From contig JAJOJL010000145.1 of the NCBI GenBank assembly GCA_021208645.1, forward strand, positions 1 to 35,964: 35,964 nucleotides of DNA, in the 5' to 3' direction. The translations under genes and the position numbers were made by a program. Below the pieces are notes generated by a model. It saw nothing but the letters and a program-made list of their open reading frames with translations, was not told where the DNA came from and made no database searches. This DNA comes from Bacillus sp. (in: firmicutes). Lineage in GTDB: Bacteria > Bacillota > Bacilli > Bacillales > Salisediminibacteriaceae. Below are positions 9,615-17,028 of the stretch, piece by piece. Position 1 is the first letter of the stretch. Every line of letters begins with the position of its first letter.

Positions 9615-10880
9615 TTGTTCAAGATGAAAAATATTATAATTTTAGCAGTATTATCCATGACGTTTTTATTCATGGCTGCCTGTACAACGGCAGATGAAGG
9701 AGCAGAGTCAACTGAGACCCCAGTCGATACTGTTGCAACTGGTGAACAGGAGACTGAGGATAACTCTTCTGAGCCAGAAGTGACAGAAGAAAGTAAACGG
9801 GGCTTACTCCATTTAAATACGAAAAACATCACAAGATTAAATAGTGATAATCCTATTGAGGTGTCTGTCATGACTTCCCAAACTATTTGGCCAGCCACTC
9901 ATGAAACAAATCAGCCTGGGACAATCATGCTAGCTCCATTAGATCACTGGCAACTGTCCCTCGCTAGCTTAAACTTAGTCCATCATCCAAATGACGGTCC
10001 GTTGTTATTTACTGTTGACGGTTCCATCCCTCCTTTAGTCATGGAGGAAATTGAGCGACTCCAGCCAAAAGGTAATGTGGATGGGGTTGAAATTATGGTA
10101 TTGGGAACAATGGCCGATGGAGAATTAGACAAGTTGGCTGGTTTTGAAGTACAGCAAATTGATGTAATGGAACCTGCAGCCTTTGCTTACGAGATCGATA
10201 AGGTGTACGCTGAGTTGATCCAGGACGTCCCTTCTAGTGTCATCATTGGTTCCATGGAGGATGCGGCGAAAGAATTTACCATCCCTGCTGGAAGTTGGAT
10301 TACACATATGGACGAATCCCTATTATATGTGACAAAGAATGAGATTCCTGAAGAAACTATTGCTGCTTTAGAAAAACGGGAAGGTGCTGCTTCCATTTAT
10401 GTTGTTGGTCCAGAGTCCGTTGTTTCTTCAGAAGTTGTTGAGTTACTAGGGGAGTTTGGTCAAGTTACTCGAATTGACGGAGAAACTCCTGCCCAAGTTT
10501 CCATTGCATTTGCTAAATTTAAGGATGCTGACACGTCTTTTGGGTGGGGTGTGAATAAGCCAGGGCATGGTTTAGTATTGGTTTCCACAGAGATTCCTGA
10601 ATTGGCCATCACCGCAGCACCATTTGCCCATTTAGGAAAGCACGCACCAATGGTATGGCTTGAAGACGGTGTGTTCACCGAAGAAATGCACAATTATCTT
10701 GAGCTGTTGAAGCCTACGTTTAAGCACGACCCAACGGAAGGTGGCTATAACCACGGCTACTTAATTGGTGGCGAAGGATTAGTAAGCTTCCAGACCCAAG
10801 GCTATTTGGACGAAATGCTGGAAATCGTCCCTGCTGACGGAGGTGGTCATGCTGGTCATGGCGCCCATGGGGGACATTAA
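9615..10880 (+). CDS. Lipoprotein with cell-wall-binding repeat 2 region and His-rich tail
   Basis: Surface lipoprotein of unknown function. The signal peptide ends in the lipobox FMAAC, giving a lipidated Cys at residue 23, followed by an acidic Ser/Thr linker. The body carries segments like the cell-wall-binding repeat 2 family, such as SVIIGSMEDAAKEFTIPAGS and ASIYVVGPESVVSSEVVELL. The C-terminus is GGGHAGHGAHGGH, a likely metal-binding tail. The start is TTG 9615 with GAGGAGG 7 nt upstream; the ATG nine bases on is too far from that site. 421 residues, monocistronic, with a Fur-like box upstream and a strong terminator downstream. Box plus His tail suggests a metal-starvation role, which is inference. 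Confidence 0.82.
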   Translation: MFKMKNIIILAVLSMTFLFMAACTTADEGAESTETPVDTVATGEQETEDNSSEPEVTEESKRGLLHLNTKNITRLNSDNPIEVSVMTSQTIWPATHETNQPGTIMLAPLDHWQLSLASLNLVHHPNDGPLLFTVDGSIPPLVMEEIERLQPKGNVDGVEIMVLGTMADGELDKLAGFEVQQIDVMEPAAFAYEIDKVYAELIQDVPSSVIIGSMEDAAKEFTIPAGSWITHMDESLLYVTKNEIPEETIAALEKREGAASIYVVGPESVVSSEVVELLGEFGQVTRIDGETPAQVSIAFAKFKDADTSFGWGVNKPGHGLVLVSTEIPELAITAAPFAHLGKHAPMVWLEDGVFTEEMHNYLELLKPTFKHDPTEGGYNHGYLIGGEGLVSFQTQGYLDEMLEIVPADGGGHAGHGAHGGH

Positions 10881-10915
10881 AGTAATGTAGGCAAGGGGAT
10901 AGTTTAGTTTGTTGG

Positions 10916-10944
10916 CGAGTGGTCGATGCGACCACTCGTTTTTT
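10916..10944 (+). terminator. Rho-independent terminator of the lipoprotein gene
   Basis: A perfect 10-bp stem, CGAGTGGTCG/CGACCACTCG, with an ATG loop is followed by six T. It lies 36 nt after the lipoprotein stop codon. Confidence 0.9.
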
Positions 10945-11073
10945 AGTGCATTAATTAATACTAGTCAACTGCCCTCATTCATAGGCCCGTTAATGATCTT
11001 TTTAGCAGCCTTACTAAATAAAGTTTTCCCTAAAAGTATTGAAATAAGATATTACATCGTTGATTAATAATAA

Positions 11074-12066
11074 CTAGCATAATTTTTTTAGATCTAGGAA
11101 ATAGATACGATCTTTTGTGGAACCTGAATGTTCAAGTTGCAAAGTATTAAGAAGTTTCACAGTAATAGAACAAGAAGGAAGTAACAGAAATTCTCTCATT
11201 ATCGAATTCGTAATCTTTGGTCCGAAAAGTAGGTAATAGTCTTTCAAAGCTTGCAAATGGGCGGTTTTGGAGTATTTGCTACAAGCTTTGCAAAACCAAC
11301 TTGCCTTTACCCTTATCATTGGGATGTTGGAACAGTTCGGGCATTGTACCCCCTTCAAAATATCAGATTCGTTAATTTGATAATCCCCTAACACGTCTCT
11401 CCCGAGCGGTTGATGGGCTTTTACTAAAAGTTTAACTAATTTGCGAAGTTCTTGTTCATTTAACACTGGATTGAGATGTTTTTGGTGGAATGAATGGATT
11501 CTTTGCTGGATATCACTGGGCCTTATGACCTTATCTATGAGGATGGAACGGTGTTGAGGTTTAGGTGGAAGTATGCGAGTAAAAGAATTGGATATCACTA
11601 CATTAGTTTCTATCGGTATGGATGGGTACTTCTTTTTCATTATCCAACTTGCCAGTTGATAACGATGTCTTTGAACTTGTTGTATTGGGTCTGGGTATGT
11701 TTTCTCTATTTCAATGCCATTTTCAATGTACCTCTGAATCATCTGGTGAAAGTCTAAATCGAATTCCAGCGTTCCTTTATTGTTTTTAACCTCAAGAAGT
11801 GAGATAAGATAGATCGATAGGATAGCTTCATCTATCTGGAAGAAAATATCCTTGTACGGAAGCCTTAAATCTCTCAAAATACAAAATTTGTTTTCATCGA
11901 GAAACTTATAATAGTAGTTTAGGGATTGCTGACCGCGGTAACCTGAACGAAATTTGGCTAAATCTACTTGTATTTGTTGTCTTGATGGATGACTTTGGTG
12001 GGTGCGTCTTAAGGCTGCTTCTAGTTTATCAATAATTAGCGGTTTCTCAAGCTCTTTTCCTTTCAA
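11074..12066 (-). CDS. NERD-domain protein with C-terminal zinc ribbon
   Basis: NERD (nuclease-related) domains belong to the PD-(D/E)xK-like fold class and are thought to act on nucleic acid; this protein's target is unknown. The N-terminal half fits NERD: AKFRSGYRGQQSLNYYYKFL, then ILRDLRLPYKDIFFQIDEAIL and ISLLEVKNNKGTLEFD with the conserved E-V-K. A four-Cys zinc ribbon follows near residue 240, CPNC...CKAC. The start is a TTG with AAGGAAG 8 nt upstream. 330 residues, monocistronic. The long intergenic stretch upstream holds a palindrome and one copy of the 128-bp repeat. Confidence 0.85.
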   Translation of the reverse strand: MKGKELEKPLIIDKLEAALRRTHQSHPSRQQIQVDLAKFRSGYRGQQSLNYYYKFLDENKFCILRDLRLPYKDIFFQIDEAILSIYLISLLEVKNNKGTLEFDLDFHQMIQRYIENGIEIEKTYPDPIQQVQRHRYQLASWIMKKKYPSIPIETNVVISNSFTRILPPKPQHRSILIDKVIRPSDIQQRIHSFHQKHLNPVLNEQELRKLVKLLVKAHQPLGRDVLGDYQINESDILKGVQCPNCSNIPMIRVKASWFCKACSKYSKTAHLQALKDYYLLFGPKITNSIMREFLLLPSCSITVKLLNTLQLEHSGSTKDRIYFLDLKKLC

Positions 12067-12114
12067 AATAGCACTTCCTTTCTAGGGTTGGTAATCACAC
12101 GGCTATATTCTCGA

Positions 12115-12127
12115 TTCCCATTGGGAA
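12115..12127. promoter_or_regulatory. Palindrome upstream of the NERD gene, candidate operator
   Basis: TTCCCA-T-TGGGAA is a perfect inverted repeat 49 nt upstream of the NERD gene start. A further TTCCCA half site lies nearby on the minus strand (about 12143-12148). No known regulator is assigned. Confidence 0.3.
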
Positions 12128-12183
12128 ATCCTCTTCTTTTTTCGTGGGAATATGGAGATTATGTGAACAATCTCGAAGCTCAA

Positions 12184-12312
12184 TTTCCAGTTAAATGGTT
12201 AAACGTGCCGTTTTTGTGAAAAATCATGCCTAAATTGGCAGGAATCGTGCCGAAATAGGCAGAAATCATGCCGAAAACCACAATAATCGTGCTGTTGACA
12301 CTAATTCTAATT
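12184..12312 (+). repeat. 128-bp intergenic repeat, copy A (21-bp internal period)
   Basis: The repeat starts at TTTCCAGTTA and ends at CTAATTCTAATT. Inside are successive 21-bp units of the form AATCRTGCCGAAATNGGCAG. Copy B at 13014-13141 is nearly identical in the same orientation. Copy C at 32013-32140 is a more diverged inverted copy. Lengths agree to within 1 bp. No convincing gene is encoded. Confidence 0.85.
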
Positions 12313-12407
12313 AATCAAGCACCTCCCCCAATCCACATCTGCGGAAATTCGACATTAATAGACAGCCATCCAATCAAACACCCCTCATACCAAATACTGT
12401 ACTAGTA

Positions 12408-12474
12408 GAAAGGGGCATGGTCCTCCGCGTCAATCGCGTGCATTCCCCTTGCGGCTTCACCCTATGCCCCTTTC
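12408..12474 (+). other. Long imperfect hairpin upstream of the YjcZ gene
   Basis: GAAAGGGGCAT (12408-12418) pairs perfectly with ATGCCCCTTTC (12464-12474), closing a loop of about 45 nt. Inside, CCGC (12425-12428) can pair with GCGG (12451-12454). No T run follows, so it is not a standard terminator. It could be a structured 5' leader, a terminator of an unseen transcript or an operator region. The stretch 12313-12407 has no gene. Confidence 0.45.
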
Positions 12475-12526
12475 AAATTGCAAAACTGCATACAATTAAG
12501 CTGCTCATAAAGGAGGTTTAGACGAA

Positions 12527-12628
12527 ATGACACACACTCACTTACCTTTAGGCGGTTTTTCATTTGTATTAGTAGTATTCGTGCTGCTAGTAATCATCGG
12601 TGCTGTTGCCGTTACACCTGGCTACTAA
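12527..12628 (+). CDS. YjcZ-family sporulation peptide
   Basis: A 33-residue peptide. A polar start (MTHTHLPLGG) is followed by FSFVLVVFVLLVIIGAVAV, a single membrane helix, and a short TPGY tail. The Gly-Phe before a Val/Leu/Ile-rich helix with an IIGA motif is typical of the YjcZ/SscA group of small hydrophobic peptides made during sporulation and found in spore coat assembly. AAAGGAGGT lies 9 nt upstream of ATG 12527, and a strong terminator follows at 12659-12707. It is flanked on both sides by copies of the 128-bp repeat. Family assignment is good; the specific role is not known. Confidence 0.85.
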   Translation: MTHTHLPLGGFSFVLVVFVLLVIIGAVAVTPGY

Positions 12629-12658
12629 TCAAAATTACTAGTCAACGAAAATAGAAAA

Positions 12659-12707
12659 GGGAGGTAGCTATTCAACGTGACTGAGCAAAATAGCTGCCTC
12701 CTTTTTT
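12659..12707 (+). terminator. Rho-independent terminator of the YjcZ gene
   Basis: GGAGGTAGCTATT (12660-12672) pairs with AATAGCTGCCTCC (12689-12701) with one mismatch, followed by six T. Confidence 0.88.
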
Positions 12708-13013
12708 TCTTACCGTCATTACTATATAGCAACTCGTTCCCCTCCAATGAGCCACCAGTTTGTACATTGGTTTTTTCTTCTGAAATGGAGATAATTAGTT
12801 ACTAGTAGTTGCTATGTCCTCTCAACTAAACATATAGTCCCTCTTTTCTTGTTTGTGTGCTGATGCTTCGATGTTAATTCAAATTACCTATCGATTTTCA
12901 ATCGATTTTTAGGGGAAATTATGCCGTTTTATTGTTTTTTCTCTATTTGCGGGATGTAATCCTTTATTATTAAAGGAAATTGAAATGAATTTTTGATAGA
13001 AACGGGGTTTAGC
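12708..13013. other. Gene-free AT-rich stretch
   Basis: I see no coding frame with a ribosome site. Small features are a duplicated ATCGATTTT (about 12890-12910) and a short inverted repeat CCTTTATTATTAAAGG (12961-12976). Neither has an assigned function. Confidence 0.5.
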
Positions 13014-13141
13014 TTCCAGTTAAATGGATAATCGTGCCGTTTTTGTGAAAAATCATGCCGAAATTGGCAGGAATCGTGCCGAAACGAACAATAATCCTGC
13101 CGAAAACCACAATAATCGTGCTATTGATAGTAATTCTAATT
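13014..13141 (+). repeat. 128-bp intergenic repeat, copy B
   Basis: Direct copy of 12184-12312, with the same ends (TTCCAGTTA and TAATTCTAATT) and the same 21-bp units. Because 21 bp is seven codons, a plus-strand frame reads as a 7-residue periodic peptide (NHAEIGR, NRAETNN, NPAENHN). That frame runs on into the antisense of the oxidase gene and is not considered real. Confidence 0.85.
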
Positions 13142-13169
13142 TATACAGTACATCTCCCCAAACCAAATA

Positions 13170-13211
13170 CAAAACCAAAACAAGGTCCAAGCACCTAATG
13201 CTTAAACCTTG
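13170..13211 (-). terminator. Terminator of the five-gene operon
   Basis: On the minus strand CAAGGTTTAAGC pairs with GCTTGGACCTTG (mismatched centre), followed by TTTTGGTTTTG. It begins 11 nt after the stop codon of the FAD oxidoreductase. Confidence 0.65.
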
Positions 13212-13221
13212 TATCCTATCA

Positions 13222-14574
13222 TCAACTTTTTTTCTTCTTGACACCTCTGTTATCTTCCCACTTCAAATACTTCCGAATGCCGTTGACTGTCACGTACCGA
13301 AGTGGCTCTGGTGGAATATAAGTGGTGCGGCGGTTGATGATATAAAAGTCTGTACGCTTCGATTCTTCGCCCATCAAAAGCTCCGCCAATGTCAGACCGT
13401 TGTAATTCGTTAAGGAAACTCCGTGGCCGATACAGCCCATGCTGTATAAAACATCGGGACCAAGCTCCCCAATCACCGGAACTAAATCCAAGGAAGCAGA
13501 TATGGGACCTCCCCAATGGTGGGTAAACTTCACATCAGCAAGTCCAGGGAATGTGTCTTTGATTTGCTGCTGCAGCCGATCGCGAATTTCCTCGTTTCTA
13601 TCCACATCGTGGCCAGAAGACGCATCACCAGCCTCCAGCCCGCCCCCAAAGTAATACCTCACATCGTTTCCTCCAAGTAACAGACGATTGTCTGGGGTTA
13701 ACCGGTAATAATGTAATAGATTCCGAGCATCCTCCACGCCAACTCGCTGCCCCCAGCCGATCTCGGACAACTGCTCCTCAGTCAACGGCTCCGTTAAGGA
13801 AATATACGTAAACAACGGAATCTGCTTTCGCTTAAGCTTCTTTTGAAAGGAGGAATAGGCATTGGTTGCCAGGACAATTTTTTTCGATGATACCGTCCCC
13901 ACACTAGTGACCACTTCCTTCTCTCCCACTCTCACATCTATGACAGGTGTTCGTTCATAGATTTCCACCCCTAGTTTTTCCGCAGCAACAGCCAATCCCC
14001 TCGCTAATTTTGCAGGTTGTAACAAGGCACATGTTTCGTCATAACGTGCACCTAAATACGTAGGGGAATTGACCAACCGCCTCGTTTCTTCTTCATCTAA
14101 CCATTTTAAGCCTTCCAACCCCAACTCCTCTGCCATTTTCATTTCCTTCTCCAGATGCTTTAACTGCTGCCGGTTCGTGGCTACGGTGATCATCCCGTCC
14201 CTCACATAATCGCAGTCGATGTCGTACCTATCTATCATCTTCTCCAAGTGATCCACAGCGTCCACCATATACTGGTCTGCTTCTTTCAGTCTCTCTTTGC
14301 CGTACCTTAAGTTCGTGAGTTCCATGGTCACGCCGAACAATCGCATGGAGAAACCAGCATTCCGTCCACTTGCCCCATAGCCCACCACTTGTGACTCCAA
14401 GACAACAACCCGTAGTGACGGATCTTTTTCCTTCAGGTGTATCGCCGTTGATAATCCTGTAAAGCCGCCGCCAACAATGCAAACATCGCACGTCAAATCG
14501 CTACCTAAAGCTTCCCTTTCCTCATATTCCCCGACGGTCTCCAGCCAAAAGCTTTTTTCCGCATAATCCTTCAT
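13222..14574 (-). CDS. FAD-dependent amine/amino-acid oxidase (DAO family)
   Basis: Flavoprotein predicted to oxidise a secondary or primary amine, releasing aldehyde or keto acid, amine and H2O2. The N-terminal Rossmann motif is CDVCIVGGGFTGLSTAIHL, followed by YGASGRNAG, the FAD-contact motif of the gamma-glutamylputrescine-oxidase-like DAO branch. The C-terminal FAD end is YSMGCIGHGVSLTNYNGLTLAELLMG. I choose ATG 14574, which has AAAGGGGGA 7 nt upstream. The in-frame ATG at 14610 has no proper site. About 450 residues, typical length. It is the last gene of the operon, 43 nt after the symporter, so its substrate probably comes from what the operon imports or releases. Confidence 0.9.
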   Translation of the reverse strand: MKDYAEKSFWLETVGEYEEREALGSDLTCDVCIVGGGFTGLSTAIHLKEKDPSLRVVVLESQVVGYGASGRNAGFSMRLFGVTMELTNLRYGKERLKEADQYMVDAVDHLEKMIDRYDIDCDYVRDGMITVATNRQQLKHLEKEMKMAEELGLEGLKWLDEEETRRLVNSPTYLGARYDETCALLQPAKLARGLAVAAEKLGVEIYERTPVIDVRVGEKEVVTSVGTVSSKKIVLATNAYSSFQKKLKRKQIPLFTYISLTEPLTEEQLSEIGWGQRVGVEDARNLLHYYRLTPDNRLLLGGNDVRYYFGGGLEAGDASSGHDVDRNEEIRDRLQQQIKDTFPGLADVKFTHHWGGPISASLDLVPVIGELGPDVLYSMGCIGHGVSLTNYNGLTLAELLMGEESKRTDFYIINRRTTYIPPEPLRYVTVNGIRKYLKWEDNRGVKKKKS

Positions 14575-14617
14575 TTCAGCTTCCCCCTTTATTTTTTCCG
14601 AAAAACTCATACCCTGC

Positions 14618-15937
14618 CTATACTAACTTTCGATTCTCCTGTTCATGCTTCTCTAATGCACCCTCATCCAAGTTGTATTTCAGTAAAACGAGCGCCCCCA
14701 CCATAATTAGGAGGCCGGCGATGGGACCGGCAAGTTGAATGCCTAACGGGCGAGCCGTGCTGTAACCGAAAGCACCAAACAACAGGGGCGTATAAAGAGA
14801 CGACACCCCAATGACTAGTTTAATAATAAGTCCTTGAATACCGAAAAACATGGCGGCTCGGTTTTCCCCGTTAGCGATAGCATCTCCTTGGGCAATATCC
14901 ACAACCATGGCGTTCGGTACCACAAAGATGATCGCCAATGGAATTCCCGCCAAGCCAACGATGACGGCAGCTACCCCATCAGAAATGATTGTCCCAAACA
15001 GCCCAGTTAAGATGAGAATTCCCCCGAAACTGATGGAGGTGAAAAATAAAATCCTCCCCTTCGATGCCCGTTTATGTAAATATGGAATAACGGGACTGAA
15101 CAACAGGGCAACAACAAACGCTGCGGCAATGAGAAAGCCAGAATAGTCCGCCGTTCTTCCCATTAACACTTCTGTTTTATACGGCATCGTGATGGTCAAC
15201 GTGTTTATCCCAAACCAAACCGTTACATAAGAGATGAGTAGACAGCGGAAATTAGTATTTCGTAATGTGCGACCCATAGATTTCCACATGGACAACGTAG
15301 CCGGAGTCGCCAGTTCCCGTTTTTCCTCCCGAATAAAAATCGGTGTTAGGGCGATCGTCACAAGGGCAATCAAGCCTAGCACAATCCCCATCACCTTAAA
15401 ATTGTATGCATTTATAATCACACCTGAACCTGCTTCCGCCACCATCACCCCAAGGATTTGCGCAATCCCTTGGAAGGTGGTGACACGAATCCGCTCTTCC
15501 CTCGTTTCCGTTAATTCACCAATCAAGGCGAGATAGGGCGTTACGACCACCGTGAAAAATGTGAAAAATAAGCTTAACAAGACAGCTAAATAGACTAAGT
15601 TTATGATAGACTGGCCTGCAACGGGTGGGAACCAAAGTAAGATGAACGTCACGACTAACGGACCGACACCATAGAGAATGAACGGTATCCGCCTTCCTAA
15701 GGGGTGCTTGCTTTTATCAGAAAAATAAGCCACGAGCGGGTCGGCAATTCCATCGACGAGTCGTGCAACAATCATGGCAACTCCCACAAATCCGATGGGA
15801 ATCAAGACCTGAAGGCCATATTGGTTTACTTCAGGAGGCGCGTAAAAATATTGGTACCACTTCACTACTGTTTGCGTTAAAATGGCTATTCCCAAATATC
15901 CAAGAGCATAAATGAGATACTTCTTTGTTTTTCCCAT
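14618..15937 (-). CDS. GPH-family (MFS_2) glycoside:cation symporter
   Basis: Twelve-helix importer of the glycoside-pentoside-hexuronide:cation family. The hallmark between helices 2 and 3 is DGIADPLVAYFSDKSKHPLGRR with the D-P-L and G-R-R core. A second GPH-like segment, YLALIGELTETREERIRVTTFQ, follows helix 4. The start is ATG 15937, only 2 nt past the stop of the nitrilase, with GGGAG 8 nt upstream; the GTG nine bases earlier overlaps the upstream gene and lacks a site. About 439 residues. Family members carry beta-glucuronides, melibiose, xylosides or sulfoquinovose. Being in an operon with a glycosidase fits import of a glycoside. Confidence 0.9.
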   Translation of the reverse strand: MGKTKKYLIYALGYLGIAILTQTVVKWYQYFYAPPEVNQYGLQVLIPIGFVGVAMIVARLVDGIADPLVAYFSDKSKHPLGRRIPFILYGVGPLVVTFILLWFPPVAGQSIINLVYLAVLLSLFFTFFTVVVTPYLALIGELTETREERIRVTTFQGIAQILGVMVAEAGSGVIINAYNFKVMGIVLGLIALVTIALTPIFIREEKRELATPATLSMWKSMGRTLRNTNFRCLLISYVTVWFGINTLTITMPYKTEVLMGRTADYSGFLIAAAFVVALLFSPVIPYLHKRASKGRILFFTSISFGGILILTGLFGTIISDGVAAVIVGLAGIPLAIIFVVPNAMVVDIAQGDAIANGENRAAMFFGIQGLIIKLVIGVSSLYTPLLFGAFGYSTARPLGIQLAGPIAGLLIMVGALVLLKYNLDEGALEKHEQENRKLV

Positions 15938-15939
15938 CC

Positions 15940-17028
15940 TTACCACTCCCGCCCATAAGTTTTCCCCACATAATCCCTTTCAAAAATAAGGTTCGAGTCT
16001 CCAGTATATTCAGCGTCAGCCTTTACACGTCGTAACTTGTCCACATCCAGCTCTGCAGTCAGGAGGACCTCTCCTTCATAATGCTCTGCCAGGGCAACAA
16101 TGCCATCATAATTATCCGTATATTCAATGGGAGCAAAAACTCCTCCTTTCCCCGTAAAATGCATTCCCATTAACCAACCATTTAAGGAAGGCTTCACCCC
16201 AAACAAATAGGACTCTTGGACCCTTGGCCAAATCCCCCTTAATGCTTTCCAACGGGTGTACTCCTCCATGTTGGCAATCGGCAAGATGATGAAGTCCGCC
16301 CCTTCGTTTTTTGCCAACAGAAACGTTTCAAAGTATGTGGCATCCATGCAGATGGGGAAAGCTACCTTGATTCCGAAATCCAACTCAACAACCTGCAAAG
16401 TGTCGTCTCGCTGAAGTCCCAGCCCATCTTCAAAATCCGTCAAATGAAGCTTCTTTTGCGTAGCTATAATTGCGCCGGATCGATCGATTAATGAACCAGC
16501 ATTATAAAGATGGTTGCCTTCTTTTAGGAGATACGTTCCTGTATAAATATAAATACCGTACTTCACCGCCAGCTTCTTCATGATGGTAAGGAGCGCTTCC
16601 CTGGTAGGATCAGCAATCAGCTGAAAGATGGTAGCAAACTGCTTGTTCGTTCCGGCATTCCCGTTCACCTCTACGTTTTCAGCAGTCACTTTTTTTGCTT
16701 TATTATTAAAAAATTGGTTAAGGGAGCGAACTCCAGGAATAACACCCACTAAGTCAAAAAAGTTATATTCAGGGAAGGCAATGAGCTGACAGCCACCATT
16801 GGCCGCATCCGCAACATACGCTTTCATCCTTTTGGCAAAGGATTCCACATTCCTAACTAGTTGAATGTCCCGTTGCACTGCGGCTACTTTAAAAACTGCC
16901 CCTTGCTCCGGCATTGACTGGGCCCCCTCTGACGAAGCATCCTGGCTGTTTTGAAAAGTAGCTTCGATTTTTTCCATTGACAGCTTCTTTTTCAAATAGG
17001 ATTCTACTAGTCGTTGCAATTGGCTCAC
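15940..17028 (-). CDS. Carbon-nitrogen hydrolase (nitrilase superfamily), active type
   Basis: Amidase- or nitrilase-type hydrolase of a C-N bond; substrate unknown. The Glu-Lys-Cys triad is intact: Glu87 in AFPEYNF, Lys193 in TQKKLHLTDFE and Cys227 in FPICMDATYFE. An extension of about 45 residues precedes the domain (from KVAAVQRDIQLVRNV), and an insertion near 100-140 is unusual. The upstream gene ends within this start (GTGA, 4-nt overlap). GTG 17028 has its purines too close, and TTG 17019 has GGGGAGG 8 nt upstream, so it may be the true start. It overlaps a catalytically dead paralogue, suggesting a two-subunit enzyme. Confidence 0.88.
   Translation of the reverse strand: MSQLQRLVESYLKKKLSMEKIEATFQNSQDASSEGAQSMPEQGAVFKVAAVQRDIQLVRNVESFAKRMKAYVADAANGGCQLIAFPEYNFFDLVGVIPGVRSLNQFFNNKAKKVTAENVEVNGNAGTNKQFATIFQLIADPTREALLTIMKKLAVKYGIYIYTGTYLLKEGNHLYNAGSLIDRSGAIIATQKKLHLTDFEDGLGLQRDDTLQVVELDFGIKVAFPICMDATYFETFLLAKNEGADFIILPIANMEEYTRWKALRGIWPRVQESYLFGVKPSLNGWLMGMHFTGKGGVFAPIEYTDNYDGIVALAEHYEGEVLLTAELDVDKLRRVKADAEYTGDSNLIFERDYVGKTYGREW

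Noticed and set aside
9512..9898. Minus-strand 128-codon frame opposite the lipoprotein start
   Set aside because: It covers the lipoprotein gene, its ribosome site and the Fur-like box, with no ribosome site or recognisable domain of its own.
10992..11066. Short plus-strand hydrophobic frame (MIFLAALLNKVFPKS) after the lipoprotein terminator
   Set aside because: No ribosome site and only about 24 residues; could be a relic but nothing identifies it.
12184..13141. CRISPR array
   Set aside because: The 21-bp units are contiguous with no unique spacers, and no cas genes are present.
13024..13413. Plus-strand 129-codon frame with a 7-residue Asn/Ala/Arg/Glu repeat
   Set aside because: The periodic part is the 21-bp intergenic repeat and the rest is antisense to the FAD oxidase gene; no ribosome site precedes it.
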